From CBDCYN01 sp965224205 (GTDB lineage Bacteria > Planctomycetota > Phycisphaerae > Phycisphaerales > Phycisphaeraceae): a DNA stretch of 44,189 nt. A program made the position numbers and the translations under genes. Shown one piece after another: positions 35,209 to 44,098 of the stretch. Position 1 is the first letter of the stretch. Each line of letters begins with the position of its first letter. The notes below the pieces were generated by a model. The model was not told where the DNA came from. It ran no database searches and saw only the letters and a program-made list of their open reading frames with translations. Where the stretch lies: the NCBI GenBank assembly GCA_965224205.1, contig CBDCYN010000005.1:1-44189 (forward strand), given 5' to 3'.

Positions 35209-35919
35209 GTGAAACACGACGTGCCACCGGTGACACTGATGATCAACGAGGTCTACCACTCGATCCAGGGCGAGAGCACCTGGGCGGGGCGGCCGTGTGT
35301 GTTTGTGCGGCTGACGGGCTGCCACCTGCGGTGCCGGTACTGCGACAGCGAATACACGTTCCATGAGGGGCGGCGTCGCGAGGTCGGTGGCGTGGTCGCC
35401 GAGGCCCTAGGGTTTGGCTGCGACCTGGTCGAGGTCACCGGGGGTGAGCCGTTGTTGCAGCCCAACGTCCACGCCCTGATGACCCAGCTGTGCGACGCGG
35501 GGCTGACCGTGCTGATCGAAACCAGCGGGGCGTGCGACATCAGCGGCTGTGACCCGCGGGTGATCCGTATCCTGGACCTCAAAACCCCGGGCAGCGGGGA
35601 AGCCGAGCGGAATCTGTGGAGAAATCTCGATCACCTTACGCCACGCGATGAGGTGAAATTCGTGATCTGCGACCGCAGCGACTACCTCTGGGCCAGAGCG
35701 GTGATTCAAAAACACCGCCTCCACGATCGGGTCGGCGCGGTACTGATCAGCCCGGTGGTGGCGCTGGCAGGTTCCTTAAAAGAAGATCGCCAGATCCCGG
35801 GGGTCGAGACCCTAAACCTTCAAGACGCAGCGCGGTGGATCCTCGAAGACCGGTTGCCGGCGCGGCTGCACGTCCAGCAACATAAAATCATCTGGGACCC
35901 GGCGGTGAGGGGGGTGTAG
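35209..35919 (+). CDS. queE: 7-carboxy-7-deazaguanine synthase (radical SAM)
   Basis: A 236-residue radical-SAM enzyme of queuosine synthesis that contracts carboxy-tetrahydropterin to CDG. The substrate motif SIQGESTWAGRP is followed by the iron-sulfur cluster motif CHLRCRYCD (C-x3-C-x2-C) and the SAM-binding VEVTGGEPLLQ. It starts with GTG at 35209, two bases after folK. QueD, the enzyme of the preceding step, is encoded about 180 bases downstream, so the pathway genes are grouped. Confidence 0.95.
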   Translation: MKHDVPPVTLMINEVYHSIQGESTWAGRPCVFVRLTGCHLRCRYCDSEYTFHEGRRREVGGVVAEALGFGCDLVEVTGGEPLLQPNVHALMTQLCDAGLTVLIETSGACDISGCDPRVIRILDLKTPGSGEAERNLWRNLDHLTPRDEVKFVICDRSDYLWARAVIQKHRLHDRVGAVLISPVVALAGSLKEDRQIPGVETLNLQDAARWILEDRLPARLHVQQHKIIWDPAVRGV

Positions 35920-36095
35920 CGCTTCATCCATGCCGAGATCGTGGGCGGTGCAATAGCGTCAGCCGCGGCCGTCTGGGCGCGGGCCGGGAGGCCGTCGACG
36001 TTTAGATTCGTTCCCTAACAGTCGTGGCTCGTTGCACGAGCTATTCGAACGCCTGAGCGCGATCCGGGGGCCAGGCCCTTTGGCGAGACCAAAAT

Positions 36096-36461
36096 ATGCG
36101 GGTGAACCTGATCAAGACCTTCCGGTTCGAAGCGGCCCACTGGTTGCCGACGTTTCCGCAGGGCCATAAGTGCCGGCGGCTGCACGGCCACTCGTTCCTG
36201 GTCGACGTCGTCGTCACCGGCGAGGTGGCCGAGGAACAGGGTTATCTGATCGATTACGGGGCGATCAAAGAGGCGATCCAGCCGATCCGCGACCAGCTCG
36301 ACCACTACCTGCTCAACGAGATCGAGGGGCTCGAGAATCCAACATCGGAAATAATCGCCAAGTGGATCTATGACCGGCTGCACCCGCGGTTACCGCTGCT
36401 TAGCGCGATCCGAGTACGGGAGACCTGCACATGCGCCGCGGAATACCATGGCCCGATTTAG
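36096..36461 (+). CDS. queD: 6-carboxy-5,6,7,8-tetrahydropterin synthase
   Basis: A 121-residue QueD/PTPS-family enzyme that turns dihydroneopterin triphosphate into carboxy-tetrahydropterin, the substrate of QueE. Zinc ligands are visible in FEAAHWL and LHGHS, the catalytic cysteine in KCRRLHGH, and the conserved ENPTSEIIAKWIYDRL follows. The start ATG at 36096 lies 15 residues before the first histidine, as normal. It follows queE on the same strand. Confidence 0.95.
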   Translation: MRVNLIKTFRFEAAHWLPTFPQGHKCRRLHGHSFLVDVVVTGEVAEEQGYLIDYGAIKEAIQPIRDQLDHYLLNEIEGLENPTSEIIAKWIYDRLHPRLPLLSAIRVRETCTCAAEYHGPI

Positions 36462-36499
36462 GTCGCACATCAACACGGCCCATCGCGTAACATATCGCG

Positions 36500-39352
36500 G
36501 TGTCTAAGACCCTCTACCTGATCGACGGCCACGCCCAGATCTTCCGTGCTTATTACGCGATCCGCAGCCCCATGGTCAGCCCGGTCACCGGCGAGCCGAC
36601 CAACGCGGTGTTCGCGTTTACCGGGATGCTGCTCAAGCTCTTCGAGCAGTTCCACCCCCACTACGTGGTCATGGCGATCGACAGCGCGGGCAAGACCTTC
36701 CGCGACGAGCTTTATCCTGAATACAAAGCCAACCGCGACCCCGCCCCCGATGAGCTGGTCGCCCAGTTCGACCGGATTTTCGAGGTCACCCGGTTATTCG
36801 GGATCCCCCTGTTGGGTCAGACCGGCGCCGAGGCCGACGACGTGATCGCCACCGTCACCCACCGTGTGCTCGACAGCGCCAGCAACCCCGACGTCGACGT
36901 GAGGATCGTCTCCAAAGACAAGGACCTTGAGCAGCTGCTGGGCGACCGGGTGACGATGTTCGATATCCACACCGACGCCACGATCGACCCCGCCTCGCTC
37001 AAGGCTAACAAAGGGATCAGCCCCCAGCAGGTGGTTGATGTCCTGGCCCTGATGGGGGACAACGTCGACAACATCCCCGGGGTCGTCGGGGTGGGCCCCA
37101 AGACCGCGGCGAAGCTGGTCCAGGAGTACGGGTCGATCGACGCACTGCTGGTCAACCTCGACAAGGTCAAGGGCAAGCGGCGAGAAAACCTCGAGCAGGC
37201 CCGTGATTTCCTGCCGCTGGCGCGGCAGCTGGTGACCCTTAAGAGCGACCTGGACATCCCGTTTGATCTCACGGACGCGGCAGTCGGGCCGGTCGACGCG
37301 GCGAAGCTGCGGCTATTATTCAAAGAATTGGGCTTCCGTCGTCACCTAGCGGACCTCGACCGGCTGTTGGCTGCTAGCAACACCCAGAAAAACGATCCAT
37401 CGCGGTCTGATGAAGACACCGGGTCGCCCTCTTTCGCCGCTTCACTTTTTGATAACGCGCATGGGGGTCAGATCCAAGACAACCAGGCCCAAGACACCGA
37501 TACGGGCCTCAGCTGTGCCAACGACTACCGATACGAAGCCATCACCACCGAGGCCCAGATCGATGAGCTAGTCGATACCCTACGCACCCAGAAGATGCTC
37601 AGCGTCGATACGGAGACGATCGGCCTAGGCCACCGCGCCAAGCTATGCGGTGTATGCATGGCCTGGGAAGCGGGCAGCGGGGTGTACGTCCCGGTACGTT
37701 CACCCGATCCTGATCAGCACCTTGATATCCAGGCCGTCTTGGAGAAGCTGCGACCGGTCCTGGAAGACCCCGGCCTGCCCAAGTGCGGGCACAATATCAA
37801 GTATGATATGCTGGTGCTGCGCCACGCGGGGGTGCAGCTACGGGGCGTGGCGTTCGATTCGATCATCGCCGCGTTCCTGCTGGGTCTGCCGGGGCGCAGC
37901 CTCGACGATCTAGCCCTGTCACAACTCAAGCACGAGACGATCCGCATCAGCGAACTGATCGGCCCGCGCAGACGGGGCTTGAAGCAGAAAACCATGGACC
38001 AGGTCCCGCTCGAACAGATCACACCCTACGCAGCCGAGGACGCGGACATCACCCTGCGGCTCTACGAATCCCTGGCCCCGATGCTCAAAGACCAAGAGAT
38101 GGAGGTCCTAGCCCACGACGTGGAGATGCCGCTGATCGAGGTGCTCGTGGCGATGGAGTTCGCCGGGATCCGCGTCGACCCCGCGGTGCTCACCCAGCAG
38201 AAGCAGGCCCTGGCCCAGCGGATCACCGACCTCCAAAACCGGTTCGAAGATCTCGTCGGCCAAGGGGTCAACATCGACTCGCCCAAGCAACTGGCGGAGG
38301 TGCTATTCAAAAAAATGGGTCTGCCGGTGGTCAAACGCACCAAGACCGGCCCGTCGACCGATAGCGAGGTCCTCGAGAAGCTCTGCGACCGCGAGGACCT
38401 CACCGAAGAGCAGGTCGCATTGCCGAGGCTGGTCATCGAGTACCGCCAGCTCGCCAAGCTCGTGAATACTTATCTCGACAACCTGCGCGACAGCATCGAC
38501 CCGAAGACCGGGCGGGTGCACGCATCATTCAATCAGACCGGTGCCGCCACCGGGCGGTTATCGTCGAGTGGCCCGAACCTACAGAACATCCCGATCCGCA
38601 CCGAGGTCGGTCGGCAAATCCGCCGCGCGTTTGTCGCCGACTCGGGTCCCCCGCCGCACGTCTTGATCAGCGCAGACTACTCCCAGATCGAGCTGCGCAT
38701 CCTCGCCCACCTCAGCGAAGACCCCGGCCTGATCGAGGCTTTCGAAAACGACCAGGACATCCACACCGCCGTCGCCGCCCAGGTGTTCGGGGTCGACCCG
38801 GAGCAAGTGACGACGGAACAGCGGGGCCACGCCAAGACCATCAACTTCGGGATCATCTACGGGGTGACAGCTTACGGGCTGGCGAGACGGATCGACAACC
38901 TCAACGTCGCCGGGGCGAAGGTTTTGATCACCGATTACCGCAACCGGTTCCCGGGGATCGACGCGTTTCTGGGGCGGTGTGTCGGGCAGGCCACGGAGCT
39001 GGGGTACGTCACGACCATGCTGGGTCGCCGCCGCCCGATCCGGCAGATCCAATCCAACAACGCCAATACGCGCAGCCTCGGCGAACGGTTGGCGATCAAC
39101 ACCGTCGTCCAGGGCAGCGCCGCGGACCTGATCAAGCTCGCGATGGTGCAGCTACACCAGCGGATCAACAAAGAACAGCTAGGCATGAAACTACTGTTGC
39201 AGATCCACGACGAGCTGGTCGTCGAATGCCCAGCGAATGAGGCGGACCAAGCCGTGGGGATCGTCCGAAGTGAGATGGAGCAAGCGATGGTGTTGAAAGT
39301 ACCCCTAAAGGTGGACGTGGGGGTCGGGCCCGACTGGTTCGGCGCGAAGTGA
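36500..39352 (+). CDS. polA: DNA polymerase I
   Basis: A 950-residue, full-length polymerase. Residues 1-290 are the 5' nuclease (YLIDGHAQIFRAYYAI, GAEADDVIATV, MGDNVDNIPGVVGVGPKTAA). Residues about 340-530 are the proofreading domain, and it looks active: the D-x-E motif is kept in SVDTETIGL, with HNIKYDMLVL and YAAEDADITLRLYE. The rest is the polymerase, with motif A DYSQIELR, motif B KTINFGIIYG and motif C QIHDELVVE. It fills gaps in repair and removes Okazaki primers. The GTG at 36500 fits the family start. A polar linker with low conservation (about 295-335) joins the first two domains. Confidence 0.97.
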   Translation: MSKTLYLIDGHAQIFRAYYAIRSPMVSPVTGEPTNAVFAFTGMLLKLFEQFHPHYVVMAIDSAGKTFRDELYPEYKANRDPAPDELVAQFDRIFEVTRLFGIPLLGQTGAEADDVIATVTHRVLDSASNPDVDVRIVSKDKDLEQLLGDRVTMFDIHTDATIDPASLKANKGISPQQVVDVLALMGDNVDNIPGVVGVGPKTAAKLVQEYGSIDALLVNLDKVKGKRRENLEQARDFLPLARQLVTLKSDLDIPFDLTDAAVGPVDAAKLRLLFKELGFRRHLADLDRLLAASNTQKNDPSRSDEDTGSPSFAASLFDNAHGGQIQDNQAQDTDTGLSCANDYRYEAITTEAQIDELVDTLRTQKMLSVDTETIGLGHRAKLCGVCMAWEAGSGVYVPVRSPDPDQHLDIQAVLEKLRPVLEDPGLPKCGHNIKYDMLVLRHAGVQLRGVAFDSIIAAFLLGLPGRSLDDLALSQLKHETIRISELIGPRRRGLKQKTMDQVPLEQITPYAAEDADITLRLYESLAPMLKDQEMEVLAHDVEMPLIEVLVAMEFAGIRVDPAVLTQQKQALAQRITDLQNRFEDLVGQGVNIDSPKQLAEVLFKKMGLPVVKRTKTGPSTDSEVLEKLCDREDLTEEQVALPRLVIEYRQLAKLVNTYLDNLRDSIDPKTGRVHASFNQTGAATGRLSSSGPNLQNIPIRTEVGRQIRRAFVADSGPPPHVLISADYSQIELRILAHLSEDPGLIEAFENDQDIHTAVAAQVFGVDPEQVTTEQRGHAKTINFGIIYGVTAYGLARRIDNLNVAGAKVLITDYRNRFPGIDAFLGRCVGQATELGYVTTMLGRRRPIRQIQSNNANTRSLGERLAINTVVQGSAADLIKLAMVQLHQRINKEQLGMKLLLQIHDELVVECPANEADQAVGIVRSEMEQAMVLKVPLKVDVGVGPDWFGAK

Positions 39353-39439
39353 GAGTACCCGTGGCGTCCTGATTTCGGACGAGTCGACGGGGCACGTCAC
39401 GCACGCGCCAGCGGACAGGACCGGTACCCGAACCGCACC

Positions 39440-39464
39440 CACCGCGATATTTTGATACGCGGTG
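39440..39464. terminator. Short hairpin between polA and ispG
   Basis: CACCGCG and CGCGGTG make a perfect 7-base-pair stem with an 11-base AT-rich loop, about 90 bases after polA. No T-run follows, so termination is uncertain. GTATACT just downstream (39,466) could be a -10 box for ispG. Confidence 0.4.
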
Positions 39465-39522
39465 CGTATACTAAGTGCCTCAATAAAGTGATCCAATACC
39501 CTTCACAGATAAGGTTCCACCC

Positions 39523-40785
39523 ATGATCCAGCGACGCAAAACCCGCCAAGTCACCTTCGGCGACGACCAGCACGGTTACGTCCAGATCGGCGGCGACGCC
39601 CCCGTCGCGGTCCAGACCATGACCGCTGGCTACACCCATGACGTCGACCGCTGCGTAGCCGAGATCCACAAGCTCGCCGCCGCCGGGGCCGACATCGTCC
39701 GCGTCGCCGTCCCCGAGCGCAAGGACACCCAAGCCCTCGCCCACATCATCCCCCAGGTCACCGTCCCGATCGTCGCCGACGTGCATTTCCACTTCCAACG
39801 CGCCCTCGAAGCCCTCGAAGCCGGGGTGCACAAGATCCGCCTCAACCCCGGCAACATCTCCGACCGGAACCAGGTCGAGAAGGTCATCGACGCCTGTAAA
39901 GAACGCGGCGTGCCCATCCGCGTGGGCGTCAACGAGGGCTCGATCGTCGAGCGCAAAGACAAACAGCAGCGTATGAAGGAGCTGGGGGCTGTATTCAGTA
40001 ATAACAAGCACGGACACATGCTAGCGATCATGATCGCCAAGCTCGAAGAGTACCTTGACATCTTCCACGAACGGGATTTTCACGACATCGTCATCAGCGC
40101 CAAGAGCATCGACCCCGTGCTCGTGATCGACGCGTACACCGAGATTGCCAAGCGGTTCGACTACCCGCTGCACCTGGGCGTCACCCACGCCGGGCCCAAG
40201 GAGACCGGCACCATCCGCTCCGTCGTGCCGCTGGGCGCCCTGCTGGCCAACGGCATCGGCGATACCGTGCGAATCAGCTACGCCAACGACCCGGTCTACG
40301 AGGTCGAAGACGGGCTGGAGATGCTCTACATCCTCGGCCTGCGCCCCCGCAAAGGGGCTGAGTTGATCGCGTGCCCGACGTGTGGCCGCATCCAGGTCGA
40401 CCTGTTTAAGCTCGTTCAGGACGTGCGCAAGAAGCTTTCCGAGCAGATCGTCTTGCCGATCAAAGTCGCGGTCATGGGCTGCGTGGTCAACGGCCCCGGC
40501 GAGGCCGAGGGGGCGGACGTGGCCATCTTCGCCGGCGACAAGCGCGGGATTATTTACGTCCAAGGCGAGAAGGTCGCCAACATCCCCGAAGAACAGATCC
40601 TCGACCGCCTCCTGGAAGAGTGCAAAGCCTTTGAGGCGAAGGTCAACGCCGGCCAGGCCAGGCTGGGAGAAAAAGTCGTCGACATCATCCCCCCCGACCC
40701 CATCGGCGAGCTGGGCAGCGGCTTCGACAAGATCGCTTCGGGGGATGTCGAGAAGGTGACGCAGGTGACGATCGGGTCGAGTTGA
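39523..40785 (+). CDS. ispG: 4-hydroxy-3-methylbut-2-en-1-yl diphosphate synthase
   Basis: A 420-residue iron-sulfur enzyme of the MEP isoprenoid pathway that makes HMBPP. The TIM-barrel part carries the family pattern VAVQTMTAGYTHDVD, then VADVHFHFQRAL and KIRLNPGNI. The C-terminal part has the cluster cysteines in CPTCGR and VMGCVVNGPGEA, with the conserved glutamate nearby. The length is that of the short bacterial type without the insertion seen in plants and chlamydiae. The ATG at 39523 is the natural start. Confidence 0.95.
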   Translation: MIQRRKTRQVTFGDDQHGYVQIGGDAPVAVQTMTAGYTHDVDRCVAEIHKLAAAGADIVRVAVPERKDTQALAHIIPQVTVPIVADVHFHFQRALEALEAGVHKIRLNPGNISDRNQVEKVIDACKERGVPIRVGVNEGSIVERKDKQQRMKELGAVFSNNKHGHMLAIMIAKLEEYLDIFHERDFHDIVISAKSIDPVLVIDAYTEIAKRFDYPLHLGVTHAGPKETGTIRSVVPLGALLANGIGDTVRISYANDPVYEVEDGLEMLYILGLRPRKGAELIACPTCGRIQVDLFKLVQDVRKKLSEQIVLPIKVAVMGCVVNGPGEAEGADVAIFAGDKRGIIYVQGEKVANIPEEQILDRLLEECKAFEAKVNAGQARLGEKVVDIIPPDPIGELGSGFDKIASGDVEKVTQVTIGSS

Positions 40786-40797
40786 AGATGAATGAAA

Positions 40798-40883
40798 GTA
40801 GGGTGGGATAAGCGCCGCGCATCCCACCAACTGCATCACTTACGGTATCCGTGGTGGGTTTCGCTACGCTCTACCCACCCTAC
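40798..40883. repeat. Palindromic intergenic repeat after ispG
   Basis: GTAGGGTGGG (40,798-40,807) and CCCACCCTAC (40,874-40,883) are perfect inverted copies, with inner pairing (GGGATAAGCG / CGCTACGCTC region and GCATCCCACC / GGTGGGTTTC region). Repeats with this GTAGGGTGGG text are found between genes in many bacteria. Confidence 0.6.
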
Positions 40884-40917
40884 CTCGCTACCTCTCTTAA
40901 CGGAGATGATCTGGGAA

Positions 40918-41301
40918 ATGTCAGAGGAAACAGAGTTTCCTGCGTGCAAGTCCAGCCTTTTGACATTCGGCATCGGGGCGGTCGTTATGTTCATGCTGAG
41001 CGGGTTGACCGGTTATTTCGGAAGAGAAGATCTCGGCGGCCTCGGCGCGTTCATCACTGCCGTGTGGTTTTTTGCCGGTGGGTTATTCTTCGGGTTTTTG
41101 GGCCCTTATTCCACGCTGCGGCTGAGAGTCACCGATACAGAGATTGATGTTCGGTACATGCTGTCTTGGGATCGCAACAAGTTTCTGCCGTGGCAACACA
41201 TCACCCGCATCGAGATTAAAACCTTGCACTTTATTCGCAGAGGCCCTGTTCGTAGCGGCTCTATTTATAGAGTCCCTAGTTTATATACCTCACGCGGCTA
41301 A
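40918..41301 (+). pseudogene. Membrane protein gene interrupted by IS630
   Basis: A protein with two predicted membrane segments (LLTFGIGAVVMFMLSGLTGY and LGAFITAVWFFAGGLFFGFL), then a PH-like strand-rich part (LRLRVTDTEIDVRYML). I chose the ATG at 40918 with GGAG 12 bases upstream. The host frame breaks at 41,285 with the IS630 element; the last residues TSRG come from the element. Joining the flanks across one TA continues YLDSGQDIYIHTRY and a stop at 43,750-43,752. That stop may belong to the next IS3 element, so the true end could be further away. Function unknown. Confidence 0.6.
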
Positions 41302-41838
41302 GATTGTCCGATTGTTGAAGTGTTGGAAGTTGCGGGTGATGAGGGTTTGGACGTTGGGTTTGTCGTCGGTGGCCAGCTTGGCGATGCCGTCGTGGATGGC
41401 TTGCTGAAATCGATCGAACGTTTCGTAGTACCGGCCGTTGAGGCAGCGTTTCTTGAGCAGGCCCCAGATCCGTTCGATCAGGTTCAGGTGCGGCGAGTAG
41501 GACGGCAGGAACATCAACTCGATGCCCAACCCCACGGCCCGATCTTGGACCAACCGGCAGCGTTGATACCGCGCGTTGTCCAGCACCAGGGTGATCGCTT
41601 GGCCGGGGTAACGCCCCGCGAGCGTCTCGAGTAATTCGCAGACCGTTTGGGCCGTGATGTACGTCGTGTTCGTGACGGTCACCAACTCTCGGGTCACGAA
41701 ATCCAACGCCCCCAACACGTTCAGCCGGCGGCGGCCGGTGGGCGTGCGGATGAACAGCCTCACCACGCACCACACGTAGCACAGAAACGCGCCATGGACG
41801 AAGTGGCAGGCGTCTACAAAAAAAACCTGCGATCACCT

Positions 41839-43104
41839 GTACTAGCCACCACTTCATCTGACACGCGAGAGTTATCTGGCAACAGCAAGACTGCCGCTTC
41901 GAGTGTCTTTCGTCCGCGCCTCGATCGCGCCTTGGGTGACGCCCAGATCCTCGGCTCGGCTCTCGTTCGCTTCGCTCACCCGAACCCCTTCTAGAGAAGA
42001 GCCATCGAGCCGCTTGGCGTGGGCCAGCGGGATCGAGTCCTTGAACGTCGCCATCGGGGTCTTGCCGTAACAGTAGCGGCCGCTGTGGGGTCGCTGTTCA
42101 TTGTACGTCACCAGCCACGCATCCAAGTCGGCTTGGAGTTCTTCGAGGCTCGTGTAGATCTTCTTGCGGAACGCGATGCTATAAAACTCGTCCTGCATCG
42201 TCTTGTGCAGCCGTTCGCAGATCCCGTTGGTCTGCGGGCTTCGGGCTTTGGTCTTGGTGTGATCGATGTCCTCGATCGCCAGGTACAGCTGATATTCGTG
42301 GTGCTCACGATTCCCGCAGTACTCCGTGCCGCGGTCGGTGAGGATGCGTAGCAGGTCCACGTCGTGCTGTTCGTACCACGGGATCACCCGGTCGTTGAGC
42401 AGATCCGCGGCCACGAGGGCGTTCTTGCGATCATAGAGCTTTGCGTGCGCCACCCGCGTATACGTATCGATAAACGTCTGCTGATAGATCCGGCCCACGC
42501 CCTTGATCGTGCCCACGTAATACGTGTCTTGAGCCCCGAGGTAGCCGGGGTGTTCGGTTTCAATTTCACCGTGGGCCTGCTTGTCTTGCTTGGCTTTTTC
42601 CAACGCCACGACCTGGGCTTCGGTCAGCACGGTGTGGTCGGGGTCCTGAGCCATCTTGGCTTCGAGTGCCTTGAGTCGCTTCTTGAACGTCTCAAGATCA
42701 TGCCGCAGCCACACGCTTCGCACCCCGCCCGGTGAGATGAGCTTGCCTTGCTTCTTGAGTTCGTTCGACACCCGCACCTGCCCGTAAGCGGGCTGCTCGA
42801 TCGCGAACGCGACCACGGCTTGCTCGATCTCGGGGTCGACGCGGTTGGCCAGGATCGGCTTCTTGCGGCTGATCTCTTGAAGGGCCAACTCCCCGCCCTG
42901 GTCGTAGAGCTGCTTGAACCGGTAGAAACTGTCTCGAGAATACCCCATCACCTTGCACGCCTGCGACACGCTGCCCAGCGCCTGGGCCAGCTTGAGCAAC
43001 CCCACTTTGTTGGCAATGATCTTCTGGTCGGTGGTCATCTGACGGTCTCCTTCTGTGAGAAACAAAGATTAACGGAAGCGTCAGATGAAGTCTTAACTAA
43101 TACA
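41839..43104 (-). mobile_element. IS481/IS3-like insertion sequence inside IS630
   Basis: The 1,266-base element has ends TGTAYTAG...CTTCATCTGAC on both sides and starts TGT / ends ACA. It is flanked by GATCACC (41,832-41,838) and GATTACC (43,105-43,111), a 7-base target duplication with one later change, which matches the uninterrupted site GGTGATC in copy 1. Confidence 0.85.
41872..43038 (-). CDS. IS481-like DDE transposase
   Basis: A 388-residue transposase with an N-terminal helix-turn-helix (LGSVSQACKVMGYSRDSFYR), a second winged region, and a retroviral-integrase-type catalytic domain: first aspartate in GAQDTYYVGTI, second in RILTDRGTEYC and glutamate in NGICERLHKTMQDEF. The ATG at 43038 has GGAG nine bases upstream; a start nine codons earlier is less likely. 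The frame is intact and the ends are present, so the element may be active. Confidence 0.85.
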   Translation of the reverse strand: MTTDQKIIANKVGLLKLAQALGSVSQACKVMGYSRDSFYRFKQLYDQGGELALQEISRKKPILANRVDPEIEQAVVAFAIEQPAYGQVRVSNELKKQGKLISPGGVRSVWLRHDLETFKKRLKALEAKMAQDPDHTVLTEAQVVALEKAKQDKQAHGEIETEHPGYLGAQDTYYVGTIKGVGRIYQQTFIDTYTRVAHAKLYDRKNALVAADLLNDRVIPWYEQHDVDLLRILTDRGTEYCGNREHHEYQLYLAIEDIDHTKTKARSPQTNGICERLHKTMQDEFYSIAFRKKIYTSLEELQADLDAWLVTYNEQRPHSGRYCYGKTPMATFKDSIPLAHAKRLDGSSLEGVRVSEANESRAEDLGVTQGAIEARTKDTRSGSLAVAR

Positions 43105-43822
43105 GATTACCCCGTTCGGCTTCGTCCAAAGCCGGATCGAGGGTCTGTTCAAGGAATTCACGCTGCTGTTGATGCTTGGCCTGATCAAGCTTGCCCGGCA
43201 CACCCCCGAGTTTGCGACGACGCAGACCCAGCCGTTTCAAAAAAGCTCGCACTTGCGTCGGGCCGCGACGCAGACCGGTGAGTTGCGTGATCTGATGGCT
43301 CGCCTCGTGGATCGTCGACGGCGGGTGTTGTTCCAAAGACGCCTTGACCTTCGGGCCGTGCGCGTTCAATTGACTGGGCTGACCCCGGTAGCCGTTTTGC
43401 CTCAACGCCTCGATCCCACCGTCGAGGTACGTATTCAAATAACGCTGCACCGTCCGGCTGCTGACCCCTGCCAAGGCCGCGATCTGCCGATGTGCCAACC
43501 CATGGCTCTTGAGCCAAACCACCTGCAACTTCCGCCGCACCCGCGGATCTGGATCGCTAAAACGCCCCCGATCCAACGCCGCCACCGCATCGTCCGTCAA
43601 TGTGATCTGAAGCATCCATGCCTCCTGTGTCCAGTGACTTCGTAGTAAAATCAAACCGCTAACGTCAGCCTATTCTACCGATCAGACAAACTCACCCGAG
43701 GAAGGTATACCTTGATTCAGGGCAGGATATCTATATCCATACACGGTATTGACCCCCTCCTAGAAATTTGATCCAGGGTTTGTGAGAGAATCCAACCGGC
43801 CTTTGGCCGGAAAGGATTGCTT

Positions 43823-44098
43823 ATGAAGAAGCGATTGATGCCGGAACAGATCGTGGCGAAGTTGCGTGCGGCGGACGTGGAACTTGGCAAAGGCCAGAAG
43901 GTGCCCCAGGTGTGCAAACAGCTGGGCATCAGCCAGCAGACGTACTATCGTTGGCGGACGAAATACGGCGGGATGGACCCGCAGATGGCCAAGCAGCTCA
44001 GAGCCCTTGAGAAGGAGAACACCCGGCTCAAGAAGCTCGTCGCCGACCAAGCGTTGGACATGGCGATCCTCAAGGAGGCAGCCCGCCCAAACTTGTAG
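43823..44098 (+). CDS. IS3-family transposase OrfA
   Basis: A 91-residue protein, MKKRLMPEQIVAKLRAADVE at the start, with a helix-turn-helix (VPQVCKQLGISQQTYYRW) and a leucine-zipper-like segment (QLRALEKENTRLKKLVADQ). The ATG at 43823 is preceded by GGAAAGGATT. It is of the IS407/IS51-type group. The C-terminus ends at TAG within the start of OrfB. Confidence 0.85.
   Translation: MKKRLMPEQIVAKLRAADVELGKGQKVPQVCKQLGISQQTYYRWRTKYGGMDPQMAKQLRALEKENTRLKKLVADQALDMAILKEAARPNL

Larger units (their letters stand above)
41290..43615 (-). pseudogene. IS630-family transposase interrupted by insertion
   Basis: The N-terminal frame starts at the ATG at 43615 and is cut after DEAERG; the DDE part resumes at 41,838 and runs to 41,290. 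Removing 41,839-43,104 and one 7-base duplicate restores the same two-frame gene as in copy 1, including the slippery T-run. The copy is dead as it stands, but could be mobilised by the transposase of copy 1, since both ends are present. Confidence 0.85.
41286..43707 (-). mobile_element. IS630-family insertion sequence, copy 2, split by an IS481-like element
   Basis: The same element as 4,569-5,716 but in reverse orientation, flanked by TA (41,284-41,285 and 43,708-43,709). I can see only a few base differences (for example AAG to AAA in a lysine codon, and one G changed to T next to the T-run). An IS481-like element of 1,266 bases sits in its transposase gene. Confidence 0.9.

Noticed and set aside
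40021..40839. Long minus-strand frame inside ispG
   Set aside because: A shadow frame rich in D, V and L; the plus-strand protein is clearly IspG.
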